DNA of 21,618 nucleotides from an uncultured Bacteroidales bacterium (GTDB lineage Bacteria > Bacteroidota > Bacteroidia > Bacteroidales > UBA932). The position numbers and the translations under genes are program-made. The stretch is taken from the NCBI GenBank assembly GCA_905235615.1, contig CAJOMB010000062.1, forward strand, positions 1-21,618, given 5' to 3'. Positions 1-7,600 of the stretch are shown in pieces. The notes under the pieces were generated by a model that made no database searches, was not told the DNA's origin, and was given only the letters and a program-made list of their open reading frames with translations. The number at the start of each line of letters is the position of its first letter. Positions within the stretch are counted from its first letter, which is position 1.

Positions 1-76
1 GCGGAAGTAGCTCAGTTGGTAGAGCATCAGCCTTCCAAGCTGAGGGTCGCGAGTTCGAACCTCGTTTTCCGCTCCA
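1..76 (+). tRNA. tRNA-Gly (anticodon TCC)
   Basis: The full cloverleaf folds by eye. The acceptor stem pairs 1-7 with 66-72, with one G-U pair. The anticodon stem is 27-31/39-43 with a seven-base loop and anticodon TCC at 34-36. The T arm is 49-53/61-65 with the TTCGAAC loop. The discriminator base is T73, as expected for bacterial glycine tRNAs, and CCA is encoded at 74-76. It lies 13 bases before tRNA-Thr, and the pair sits directly ahead of tuf, as in the tRNA-tufB arrangement known from E. coli. It reads GGA and, by wobble, GGG codons. Confidence 0.97.
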
Positions 77-89
77 GAACATACTGTAA

Positions 90-161
<72 letters not shown>

Positions 162-218
162 CTTTTTTTGGGTTAAGGCCCTTTTGTTGATAACAATTGT
201 TTAAACAATAATAATACT
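162..218 (+). other. AT-rich tuf leader with a perfect 14-bp palindrome
   Basis: This 57-base spacer between tRNA-Thr and tuf starts with a T run (163-169). It contains TTGTT-GAT-AACAA (185-197) running into the perfect palindrome ATTGTTTAAACAAT (196-209), and ends in an A/T-rich stretch just before ATG. There is no Shine-Dalgarno. A-rich bases before the start are typical of highly expressed Bacteroidota genes. The palindrome could be a binding site or simply AT-rich leader; no clear TAnnTTTG promoter box was found, so no promoter is claimed. Confidence 0.35.
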
Positions 219-1412
219 ATGGCAAAAGAAACATTCCAGAGAACCAAACCGCATGTCAACATCGGTACCATCGGCCACGTTGACCACGGTAAGACCACCC
301 TCACCGCCGCCATTACCAAGGTGCTCGCAGAGCGCGTATCCGGTAACGCCGACAAGGTGAAGTCCTTCGACCAGATTGACAACGCCCCGGAAGAGAAAGA
401 GCGCGGTATCACCATCAACACCGCTCACGTTGAGTACGAGACCGAAAAGCGTCACTACGCTCACGTGGACTGCCCCGGACACGCCGACTATGTGAAGAAC
501 ATGGTTACCGGTGCTGCCCAGATGGACGGTGCTATCCTTGTGGTGGCCTCCACCGACGGTCCCATGCCTCAGACCCGTGAGCACATCCTGCTCGCCCGTC
601 AGGTTAACGTGCCCAAGATCCTCGTCTTCATGAACAAGGTTGACCTTGTGGAGGACGAAGAAATGCTCGACCTCGTAGAAATGGAGATCCGCGACCTCCT
701 CGCTTTCTACAAGTTCGATGAGGACTGCCCTGTCATCCGTGGCTCCGCACTGGGTGCCCTGAACGGTGAGAAGGTTTGGGAAGACAAAGTCATGGAGCTC
801 ATGGACGCCGTGGATGAGTACATCCCGCTGCCCGAGCGTCTGGTTGACAAGGACTTCCTGATGCCTATCGAGGACATCTTCTCCATCACCGGTCGTGGTA
901 CTGTGGTTACCGGCCGTATCGAGTCCGGCACCATCCACGTGAACGACCCTGTGGAACTCGTCGGTTTCGGCGATGAGCCTCGTCAGTCTGTTGTTACCGG
1001 TGTGGAAATGTTCCGCAAGCTCCTCCCTCAGGGTGAGGCCGGTGACAATGTGGGTCTGCTCCTCCGCGGTGTTGACAAGAAGGAAGTGAAGCGTGGTGAG
1101 GTTGTGGCCAAGCCCAAGTCCATCACTCCCCACACCGAGTTCAAGGCCCAGATCTACGTCCTCAAGAAAGAGGAAGGTGGCCGTCACACCCCGTTCCACA
1201 ATCACTATCGTCCTCAGTTCTTCATCCGCACCCTGGATGTGACTGGTGAAATCCAGCTCCCTGACGGTGTCGAGATGGTGATGCCTGGCGATAACGTGGA
1301 AATCACCGTGAAGCTCATCACTCCGGTTGCCATGAACAACGGTCTGCAGTTCGCTATCCGCGAAGGCGGTCGTACCGTGGGCGCCGGCCAGGTGATCAGC
1401 ATTATCGAGTAA
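219..1412 (+). CDS. tuf: Elongation factor Tu
   Basis: EF-Tu is the GTPase that delivers aminoacyl-tRNA to the ribosomal A site in the cytoplasm. The 397-residue length is normal. The G1 P-loop GHVDHGKT is at about residues 19-26. It is followed by the switch I segment GITIN, DCPGH (G3), NKVD (G4; many species have NKCD) and SAL (G5). Domains 2 and 3 follow, with the GRGTVVTGRIE and GVEMFRKLL stretches and the conserved end GAGQVISIIE. The ATG at 219 gives the standard N-terminus MAKETFQR. It is flanked by tRNA-Thr upstream and tRNA-Trp downstream. The long ORF on the opposite strand is an antisense shadow of this GC-rich, codon-biased gene. Confidence 0.99.
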   Translation: MAKETFQRTKPHVNIGTIGHVDHGKTTLTAAITKVLAERVSGNADKVKSFDQIDNAPEEKERGITINTAHVEYETEKRHYAHVDCPGHADYVKNMVTGAAQMDGAILVVASTDGPMPQTREHILLARQVNVPKILVFMNKVDLVEDEEMLDLVEMEIRDLLAFYKFDEDCPVIRGSALGALNGEKVWEDKVMELMDAVDEYIPLPERLVDKDFLMPIEDIFSITGRGTVVTGRIESGTIHVNDPVELVGFGDEPRQSVVTGVEMFRKLLPQGEAGDNVGLLLRGVDKKEVKRGEVVAKPKSITPHTEFKAQIYVLKKEEGGRHTPFHNHYRPQFFIRTLDVTGEIQLPDGVEMVMPGDNVEITVKLITPVAMNNGLQFAIREGGRTVGAGQVISIIE

Positions 1413-1430
1413 TTTTCTCGAAGCCATTCA

Positions 1431-1462
1431 AAAGTGAGGGCTCAGACGTGAGTCCTCACTTT
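1431..1462 (+). terminator. 14-bp hairpin between tuf and tRNA-Trp
   Basis: Bases 1431-1444 pair with 1449-1462 around a four-base loop GACG. All fourteen pairs are contiguous and only one is G-U (1440-1453). The stem ends in AAA/TTT, but no separate U tract follows, and the tRNA-Trp acceptor starts six bases later. It may therefore be a weak terminator that sets the tuf-to-downstream ratio, or an RNase processing site that frees tRNA-Trp. The structure is seen directly; its role is inferred. Confidence 0.55.
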
Positions 1463-1467
1463 CCCAC

Positions 1468-1541
1468 AGGGGAATAGAACAAGGGTAGTTCAGCGGTCTC
1501 CAAAACCGTCGATGTGGGTTCGAATCCTGCTTCCCCTGCCA
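1468..1541 (+). tRNA. tRNA-Trp (anticodon CCA)
   Basis: The acceptor stem AGGGGAA (1468-1474) pairs with TTCCCCT (1531-1537). The discriminator is G1538, the major tryptophan identity base in bacteria, and CCA is encoded at 1539-1541. The anticodon loop CTCCAAA gives anticodon CCA for UGG. The T loop is TTCGAAT. The placement between tuf and secE matches the conserved arrangement in many bacteria. Confidence 0.96.
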
Positions 1542-1624
1542 AAATATCAAAGGTTACGATTTGGTAATTAACCGTAGGTCCCGGATTCCCGCTTCCAATT
1601 TTCCGGAACCCATTGTAAGCAAAG

Positions 1625-1813
1625 ATGAGTAAGTTCGTTAACTACGTTAAAGAGTCCTACACGGAGCTGACTAAGAAGGTGACGTGGCCCACTTGGGAGA
1701 AGCTGCAGAGTTCTGCGCTGCTCGTTCTGGTGACCACCCTCATCCTGTCCGTCGTCATCTTCTTGATAGACTTTGCTTTCCAGCATCTGATGGAGTTTAT
1801 TTACGCACTGTAA
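1625..1813 (+). CDS. secE: Preprotein translocase subunit SecE
   Basis: SecE is the small clamp subunit of the SecYEG channel in the inner membrane. The protein has 62 residues, the single-span form usual outside Gammaproteobacteria. An amphipathic N-terminal helix (about 5-28) contains the family motif KKVTWPTWEKL. One hydrophobic span follows at about 30-52. The ATG at 1625 leaves no Shine-Dalgarno and gives the expected MSKFVNYVKESY start. The 83-base gap to tRNA-Trp holds no gene. nusG begins 19 bases after the stop, consistent with the universal secE-nusG pair. Confidence 0.96.
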   Translation: MSKFVNYVKESYTELTKKVTWPTWEKLQSSALLVLVTTLILSVVIFLIDFAFQHLMEFIYAL

Positions 1814-1832
1814 CTGATTAGTAAACCTTTTT

Positions 1833-2396
1833 ATGGCTGACAAGAAATGGTACGTTCTGCGTACCGCGGGAACCAAGGAAAAGAAAGCCGCCGAATACCT
1901 GGTCAAAGAAATTGAGAGACATCCGGATCTGCAAGCCATTGTGGATCAGGTTCTGGTGCCTGTCAAGAAAGAGATTGTGACCAAGAATGGCAAGCGCAAG
2001 GAAGTGGAGCGTCTCCTCTTCCCCGGCTATGTGCTCATCCATGCGGAACTGAATCCGGATTTGGAGTATGTCATCCGCAACGGTATTCCCGGCATGTCCG
2101 GTTTCCTCACAGAAAAGACCGGCAACGGTACCACCGAGCGTGTGCCCGTTCCCATCCGTGACGAAGAAGCCCAGCGCATCCTGGGCGTCCAGGACGAGAA
2201 TGCCACCGCGGCAGCCGAAACGGAGGTGAACTTTGAAGTGGGAGAGAGCGTCCGCATTACGGACGGTCCTTTCAGCGGATTCAGCGGCAACGTAGAAGAA
2301 ATTCTCCAGGAAAGGAGCAAGCTCAAAGTAGTAGTTGTGATCTTCGGAAGAAAGACGCTTCTGGAACTCAGCTTTACACAAGTAACTAAAGAGTAA
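1833..2396 (+). CDS. nusG: Transcription termination/antitermination factor NusG
   Basis: NusG binds the RNA polymerase clamp through its N-terminal NGN domain and links it to Rho or the ribosome through its C-terminal KOW domain. The protein has 187 residues, close to the family norm. The NGN domain starts with KWYVLRTAGTKEKKAAEYL and includes the FPGYVLI segment. The KOW part is near residues 134-165, with the pattern FEVGESVRITDGPFSGFSG. It sits between secE and rplK, in the standard order. Its stop is eight bases before the rplK start, so co-transcription is expected. Confidence 0.97.
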   Translation: MADKKWYVLRTAGTKEKKAAEYLVKEIERHPDLQAIVDQVLVPVKKEIVTKNGKRKEVERLLFPGYVLIHAELNPDLEYVIRNGIPGMSGFLTEKTGNGTTERVPVPIRDEEAQRILGVQDENATAAAETEVNFEVGESVRITDGPFSGFSGNVEEILQERSKLKVVVVIFGRKTLLELSFTQVTKE

Positions 2397-2404
2397 GAAT
2401 TAGT

Positions 2405-2848
2405 ATGGCAAAAGAAGTAACCGGATTCATCAAGCTCCAGATCAAAGGCGGAGCAGCGAATCCTGCGCCCCCGGTAGGACCGGCACTCGGTTCCAAGGGC
2501 CTCAACATCATGGACTTCTGCAAGCAGTTCAACGCCCGCACCCAGGACCAGGCCGGCAAGGTTCTCCCTGTGGTGATTACGGTGTTCTCCGACAAGTCCT
2601 TCAGCTTTGAGGTCAAACAGCCCCCGGTGGCCGTCTCGCTCAAGGAAGCTGCCAAAATCAGCAAGGCTTCCGGTGAGCCCAACCGTAAGAAAGTGGCAAC
2701 GGTGACCTGGGACCAGGTCAAGGAGATTGCCCAGTCCAAGATGCCCGACCTCAATGCTTTCACGCTGCGCAGCGCCATGAGCATGGTGGCCGGCACCGCC
2801 CGTTCCATGGGTATCAAGGTGGAAGGTGAAATGCCCGAGAATCTTTAA
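2405..2848 (+). CDS. rplK: 50S ribosomal protein L11 (uL11)
   Basis: L11 binds 23S rRNA at the GTPase-associated centre and is needed for stringent response signalling. At 147 residues it is slightly longer than the common 141-142. The N-terminal domain carries the proline-rich PAPPVGPALG stretch that forms the thiostrepton-binding face. The C-terminal domain binds rRNA and includes GTARSMGIKV. No Shine-Dalgarno precedes the ATG. In many bacteria rplK-rplA is repressed by L1 binding its own mRNA; no L1 site was identified here. Confidence 0.98.
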   Translation: MAKEVTGFIKLQIKGGAANPAPPVGPALGSKGLNIMDFCKQFNARTQDQAGKVLPVVITVFSDKSFSFEVKQPPVAVSLKEAAKISKASGEPNRKKVATVTWDQVKEIAQSKMPDLNAFTLRSAMSMVAGTARSMGIKVEGEMPENL

Positions 2849-2863
2849 AAACACGCATGAGTT

Positions 2864-3562
2864 ATGAGCAAACTGACAAAAAACCAGAAAGCTGTCCTTG
2901 CCAAGTATGACAAGACGCAGGTTTACTCCCTCCCTGAGGCATGCGCGCTTCTGAAGGAGATTACCTACACCAAATTTGACGCTTCCGTGGAGATCACCAC
3001 CAACCTGGGTGTGGATCCCCGTAAGGCCAACCAGATGATCCGTGGCGTTGTCACCCTGCCCGCCGGTACCGGTAAGGTTACCCGTGTGCTGGTTCTGTGC
3101 ACCCCGGACAAAGAGGCCGAGGCCAAGGAAGCCGGTGCAGACTATGTGGGTCTGGACGAATACATCACCAAGATCAAGGAAGGCTGGACGGATGTGGACG
3201 TTATCATCTGCACCCCGTCCGTGATGGCCAAGGTGGGCCAGATTGGCCGTATTCTGGGCCCTCGCGGCCTCATGCCGAACCCCAAGACCGGCACCGTGAC
3301 CATGGAAGTGGGCAACGCCGTCAAGGATGTGAAGGGTGGTAAGATTGACTTCAAGGTGGACAAGACCGGTATCATCCATGCCGCTATCGGCAAGGCTTCC
3401 TTTACGGCCGAGCAGATCGAGGCCAACGCCCGTGCCTTCGTCTCCGCCGTGCTGAAGCTCAAGCCCCAGACTTTGAAGGGCACCTATTTCAAGAGCTGCA
3501 CCATTTGCACCACCATGTCCCCGGCCATCAAGCTGGACACCAAAGGTTTCACCGCTGAATAA
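2864..3562 (+). CDS. rplA: 50S ribosomal protein L1 (uL1)
   Basis: L1 forms the mobile stalk near the ribosomal E site and in many bacteria represses the L11 operon. The 232-residue length is normal. Recognised segments are FDASVEI near the N-terminus, the domain II region around GADYVG, the signature GRILGPRGLMPNPKTGTV, and the C-terminal GTYFKSCTICTTMSP with K-L-D at the end. The ATG at 2864 lies 15 bases after the rplK stop and has no Shine-Dalgarno. An ATG nine bases upstream (ATGAGT, 2855) is out of frame. Confidence 0.98.
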   Translation: MSKLTKNQKAVLAKYDKTQVYSLPEACALLKEITYTKFDASVEITTNLGVDPRKANQMIRGVVTLPAGTGKVTRVLVLCTPDKEAEAKEAGADYVGLDEYITKIKEGWTDVDVIICTPSVMAKVGQIGRILGPRGLMPNPKTGTVTMEVGNAVKDVKGGKIDFKVDKTGIIHAAIGKASFTAEQIEANARAFVSAVLKLKPQTLKGTYFKSCTICTTMSPAIKLDTKGFTAE

Positions 3563-3567
3563 TCTGT

Positions 3568-3574
3568 AAGGAGG
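3568..3574 (+). promoter_or_regulatory. Strong Shine-Dalgarno AAGGAGG ahead of rplJ
   Basis: AAGGAGG ends seven bases before the rplJ ATG, an ideal spacing. None of the other starts in the cluster has such a site (tuf, secE, nusG, rplK, rplA, rplL, rpoB, rpoC), and Bacteroidota ribosomes are known to mask the anti-Shine-Dalgarno. The site therefore stands out as a possible special control of L10 synthesis. Confidence 0.8.
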
Positions 3575-3581
3575 AAAAGAT

Positions 3582-4115
3582 ATGAAAAAGGAAATGAAAG
3601 AACAGGTTATTGCAGCCATCAAGGCGAACATCGCCTCCCATCCCAATTTCTACATTGTGGACATCGCCGGCCTGAATGCAGAACAGACTGCCACCCTGCG
3701 CCGCGAGTGCTTCAATGAGGGAATCAAGCTCACCGTTGTCAAGAACACCCTTTTCCACAAGGTGATCAAGGACGCTCAGAATGCTGAGATGGATCTCCTG
3801 GTCCCCGCCCTGGAAGGAAATACCGCCATCATGTACACTGAGGCTCCGGCCGTTCCCGCCAAGCTCATCAAGAAGTACAACAAGGCCGGTAACGAAAAGC
3901 CCGCCCTCAAGGCTGCCTATGTGCAGGAGTGCGCTTTCGTAGGTGCCGACAAGCTGGAAGAGCTCGTCAACATCAAGTCTCGCGAGGAACTCATCGGCCA
4001 GATCATCGGTATGCTCCAGTCCCCGGTGCAGAACGTTATTTCCGCTCTGCAGAACGGTGGCGGCAGCAAGATCGCCGGCCTCGTCAAGACCCTCGAAGAA
4101 AAAGGAAACAAATAA
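3582..4115 (+). CDS. rplJ: 50S ribosomal protein L10 (uL10)
   Basis: L10 anchors the L7/L12 dimers to the ribosome and forms the stalk base with L11. The 177-residue length fits the family. The N-terminal rRNA-binding domain has the pattern YIVDIAGLNAEQTATLRRE and the KVVKNTLF-like segment LTVVKNTLFHKV. The C-terminal helix that binds L7/L12 ends in KIAGLVKTLEEKGNK. It starts with a full Shine-Dalgarno 19 bases after rplA, and ends with three tandem TAA codons (4113-4121), a strong stop. In E. coli the L10-L12 complex represses its own mRNA; the unusual Shine-Dalgarno here may serve a comparable control (inference). Confidence 0.98.
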   Translation: MKKEMKEQVIAAIKANIASHPNFYIVDIAGLNAEQTATLRRECFNEGIKLTVVKNTLFHKVIKDAQNAEMDLLVPALEGNTAIMYTEAPAVPAKLIKKYNKAGNEKPALKAAYVQECAFVGADKLEELVNIKSREELIGQIIGMLQSPVQNVISALQNGGGSKIAGLVKTLEEKGNK

Positions 4116-4142
4116 TAATAAACAATTTAAAACTTTACAATT

Positions 4143-4523
4143 ATGGCAGACGTTAAGAAACTCGCCGAGGAACTCGTGAACCTCACCGTCAAAGATGTCC
4201 AGGAACTCGCTAAGATCCTGAAGGAAGAATATGGTATTGAGCCCGCAGCCGCCGCTGTTGCCGTTGCCGCTCCTGCCGCTGGTGCCGGCGAAGCCGCCGG
4301 TCCCGCCGAGCAGACCGAATTCGATGTGATCCTCACCAGCGCCGGTCAGGCTAAGCTCCAGGTCATCAAGGCCGTCAAGGAGAGCGCCGGTCTTGGTCTG
4401 AAAGAGGCCAAGGAACTGGTTGACAAGGCCCCTGTTGCCGTTAAGGAGAAGATCTCCAAGGCTGAGGCCGAGGCCCTCAAGGCTGCCCTCGAGGAAGCCG
4501 GTGCCGAGGTCGAACTCAAGTAA
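4143..4523 (+). CDS. rplL: 50S ribosomal protein L7/L12 (bL12)
   Basis: This is the multicopy stalk protein that recruits and activates translational GTPases. The 126-residue length is normal. The N-terminal dimerisation helix hairpin is followed by an Ala/Gly/Pro-rich hinge at about residues 36-55. The C-terminal domain has KLQVIKAVKESAGLGLKEAK and VDKAPVAVKE. The leader from the triple TAA of rplJ is A/T-rich with no Shine-Dalgarno. The gene is followed by an attenuator that should let only some transcripts reach rpoB, matching the higher need for L12 than for RNA polymerase. Confidence 0.98.
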   Translation: MADVKKLAEELVNLTVKDVQELAKILKEEYGIEPAAAAVAVAAPAAGAGEAAGPAEQTEFDVILTSAGQAKLQVIKAVKESAGLGLKEAKELVDKAPVAVKEKISKAEAEALKAALEEAGAEVELK

Positions 4524-4531
4524 GTTCGCCT

Positions 4532-4549
4532 GCTCCCCTGGTTGGGAGT
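4532..4549 (+). other. Small hairpin in the rplL-rpoB spacer
   Basis: CTCCC (4533-4537) pairs with GGGAG (4544-4548), plus an outer G-U pair, around a six-base loop. It precedes the terminator hairpin. E. coli has an RNase III processing site in the same spacer, so a processing role is conceivable, but this short stem does not prove one. Confidence 0.35.
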
Positions 4550-4557
4550 CCCCTCAC

Positions 4558-4593
4558 AGGTTTAGAGCCCTCAGTAGGCTCTAAACCTTTTTT
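4558..4593 (+). terminator. Rho-independent terminator/attenuator between rplL and rpoB
   Basis: AGGTTTAGAGCC (4558-4569) pairs perfectly with GGCTCTAAACCT (4577-4588) around a seven-base loop, and T4588-4593 forms the U tract. This is a textbook intrinsic terminator. Because rpoB begins 37 bases later with no obvious TAnnTTTG promoter between, partial readthrough is the likely route to rpoBC. This parallels the rplL-rpoB attenuator of E. coli. Confidence 0.92.
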
Positions 4594-4629
4594 CCGTCTA
4601 AAAAATTTTCCCCATAACGAAGGCAGAAC

Positions 4630-7600
4630 ATGTCTAAAAAGACTAGCAATCAGCGAATCAATTTCGCAACCTCCAAAATTCTGGAATATCCTGACCTTCT
4701 GGAAGTTCAGCTGAAGTCCTTCAAGGATTTCTTCCAGCTGGAAACCACTCCGGACAGCCGCAAGGGAGAAGGCCTGTATCAGGTTTTCCAGGAAATTTTC
4801 CCGATTGAGGATACGCGGAACAATTATGAACTCACCTTCATCGATTACTTTATCGATCCGCCGCAGTATTCCATCGAGGAGTGTCTTGAGAGAGGACTCA
4901 CGTACAATGTTCCTCTGAAGGCAAAACTCCGCCTTTCATGCACGGACCCGGAGCACGAGGACTTTGACACCCGCGTGCAGGACGTTTACCTGGGCAACAT
5001 TCCTTACATGACCCCTGCCGGTACGTTCATCATCAACGGCTCCGAGAGAATTATCGTTTCGCAGCTTCACCGTTCCCCGGGCGTGTTCTTCGACCAGAGC
5101 ATGCACGCCAACGGCACCAAGCTCTATTCGGCCCGTATCATTCCCTTCAAGGGCTCCTGGATAGAGTTTGCCACGGACATCAACAATGTGATGTACGCCT
5201 ACATCGACCGCAAGAAGAAGCTGCCCGTAACCACCCTCCTGAGGGCTATCGGCCACAGTTCCGACAAGGATATCCTGGACTGCTTCGGCCTGGCCGATGA
5301 AGTGGAAGCCTCCGAGGAGGTCCTGAAGGAGAACGAAGGCCGCTTCCTGGCTGCCAACGTCCTGAAGACCTGGATCGAGGACTTCGAAGATGAAGACACC
5401 GGCGAGGTAATCCCCATCGAGCGTACCGTCCCCATTGTGGAGCGCGGTGAAGTGCTGGGTGAGGACACCATCGCCCGCATCCTGGACACCGACGTGAAGA
5501 CCATCCTCCTGCAGAAGGACGAGGCCGTCTCCGCCGAGAACTCCATCATTTACAACACCCTCCAGAAGGACCCGACCAATACGGAAATCGAGGCTGTGAA
5601 CTACATCTACAAGCAGCTCCGCAATTCCGAACCGCCGGATGAGTCCACCGCCCGTGACGTCATTGACAAGCTCTTCTTCTCCGAGAAGCGCTACGACCTG
5701 GGCTCCGTGGGCCGTTACCGCCTGAACAAGAAACTGTCCCTGAGCATCGACCCCGCTACCCGCGTGCTCACCAACACGGATATCGTGGAGATTATCAAGT
5801 ACCTGATCCAGCTCATCAACAGCCGGGCCACGGTGGATGATATCGACCACCTTTCCAACCGTCGCGTACGCACCGTGGGCGAGCAGCTGGCCAACCAGTT
5901 CTCCGTGGGGCTGAGCCGTATGGCCCGTACCATCCGCGAGCGCATGAATGTCCGTGACAGCGAGCAGTTCAATCCCATCGACCTCATCAACGCGAAGACG
6001 CTGTCTTCCGTTATCAATTCCTTCTTCGGCACCAGCCAGCTGTCCCAGTTCATGGACCAGACCAACCCCCTGGCCGAGATTACGCACAAGCGTCGTCTCA
6101 GCGCCCTGGGCCCGGGCGGTCTTTCCCGTGACCGCGCCGGCTTCGAGGTTCGTGACGTGCACTACACCCATTACGGCCGTCTGTGCCCGATTGAATCCCC
6201 GGAAGGCCCCAACATCGGCCTTATCAGCTCCCTGTGCGTGTATGCCCGCATCAATGGCCTGGGCTTCATCGAGACCCCGTACCGCGAGGTGCATGAGGGC
6301 AAGGTGGACCTGAGCGACAAGGGCTGGAAGTACATGAGCGCAGAGGAGGAGGAAGCCCAGCACGTGGCCCTGGCCAACGTGAACATGTCCGACGACGGAC
6401 AGCTTCTGGACGAGCGCATCCAGTGCCGTTTAGAGGCGGACTTCCCGCTGGTTTCCAAGGAAGAAGTGAACTATATGGACGTGGCCCCCAACCAGATGGC
6501 TTCCGTGGCTGCCTCCCTCATTCCTTTCCTGGAGCACGACGACGCCCACCGCGCCCTGATGGGTGCCAACATGATGCGTCAGGCCGTTCCGCTCCTGAGC
6601 CCGGAGAGCCCCATCGTGGGTACCGGTCTGGAAGAGCGCGTGTGCATTGACTCCCGCACCCAGGTGATCGCCCTCCGCGAGGGTACCGTCACCTATGTGG
6701 ATGCCAACGAGATCCATATCAAATACGACCGCAGCGATGACGAGAAGTTCGTGAGCTTCCTCCCCGAGGAAACCGTCTATAAGCTTCCCATCTACCGCCG
6801 TACCAACCAGAGTACCACCATCTGCCTGAAACCGCTGGTCCGCAAAGGCGACCGCGTGAAGGGCGGACAGGTGCTCACGGAAGGGTATGCCACCCAGAAC
6901 GGTGAGCTGGCCCTGGGCCGCAACCTCATGGTGGCCTTCATGCCCTGGAAGGGTTACAACTACGAAGACGCCATTGTGCTGTCCGAGGAAATGGTGAAGT
7001 GGGACGTCCTCACTTCCATCCACGTGGACGAGTACCTCACCGAGGTGCGCGAGACCAAGCGCGGCATGGAGGAGCTCACTTCCGACATCCCCAACGTGAG
7101 CGAAGACGCCACCAAGGACCTGGACAAGGACGGTATCGTGCGCGTAGGCGCCCATATTGAACCCGGCGACATCATGATCGGCAAGATTACCCCGAAGGGC
7201 GAGAGCGATCCTTCCCCGGAAGAGAAGCTCCTCAAGGCCATCTTCGGTGACAAGGCCGGCGACGTGAAGGACGCCTCCCTGAAGGCCAACCCTTCCCTGA
7301 GCGGCACGGTCATCAAGACCGCCCTCTACAGCAAGGTGTCCGGTACCGGCAAGGGACGCAGCGCCAAGGCCGATCAGAAGACCCGCATCGAGATCAAGCA
7401 GCAGGAATTCGAGAAAGCCTCCGAGAAACTCCGCGCCGGCTTCATCGAGAAGCTCTGGAGCCTCGTGAACGGCAAGAAGAGCGCCGGCGTGAGCGACCTC
7501 TACGGGGTGGAAATCTTCCCCAAGGGCAAGGAGTTCACCCTCCAGGGTCTCAAGGAAGCCGACTACCAGAACATCTCCACGGCCAAGTGGTGCAACGACG

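Noticed and set aside
163..185. Intrinsic terminator after tRNA-Thr
   Set aside because: Seven T follow the acceptor stem, but the only downstream stem (GGG/CCC) is three pairs, too weak to claim.
201..1427. 408-codon open frame antisense to tuf
   Set aside because: It mirrors tuf almost exactly, is His/Val/Leu-rich with no domain, and comes from biased codons of a highly expressed GC-rich gene.
1542..1624. Promoter or structured leader before secE
   Set aside because: TACGATTTG resembles the -7 box but has three bases instead of two between TA and TTTG, and the CCGGA/TCCGG dyad is only five pairs.
6052..6102. Rifampicin-resistance mutations in rpoB
   Set aside because: Asp476, His486 and Ser491 are the sensitive-type residues.
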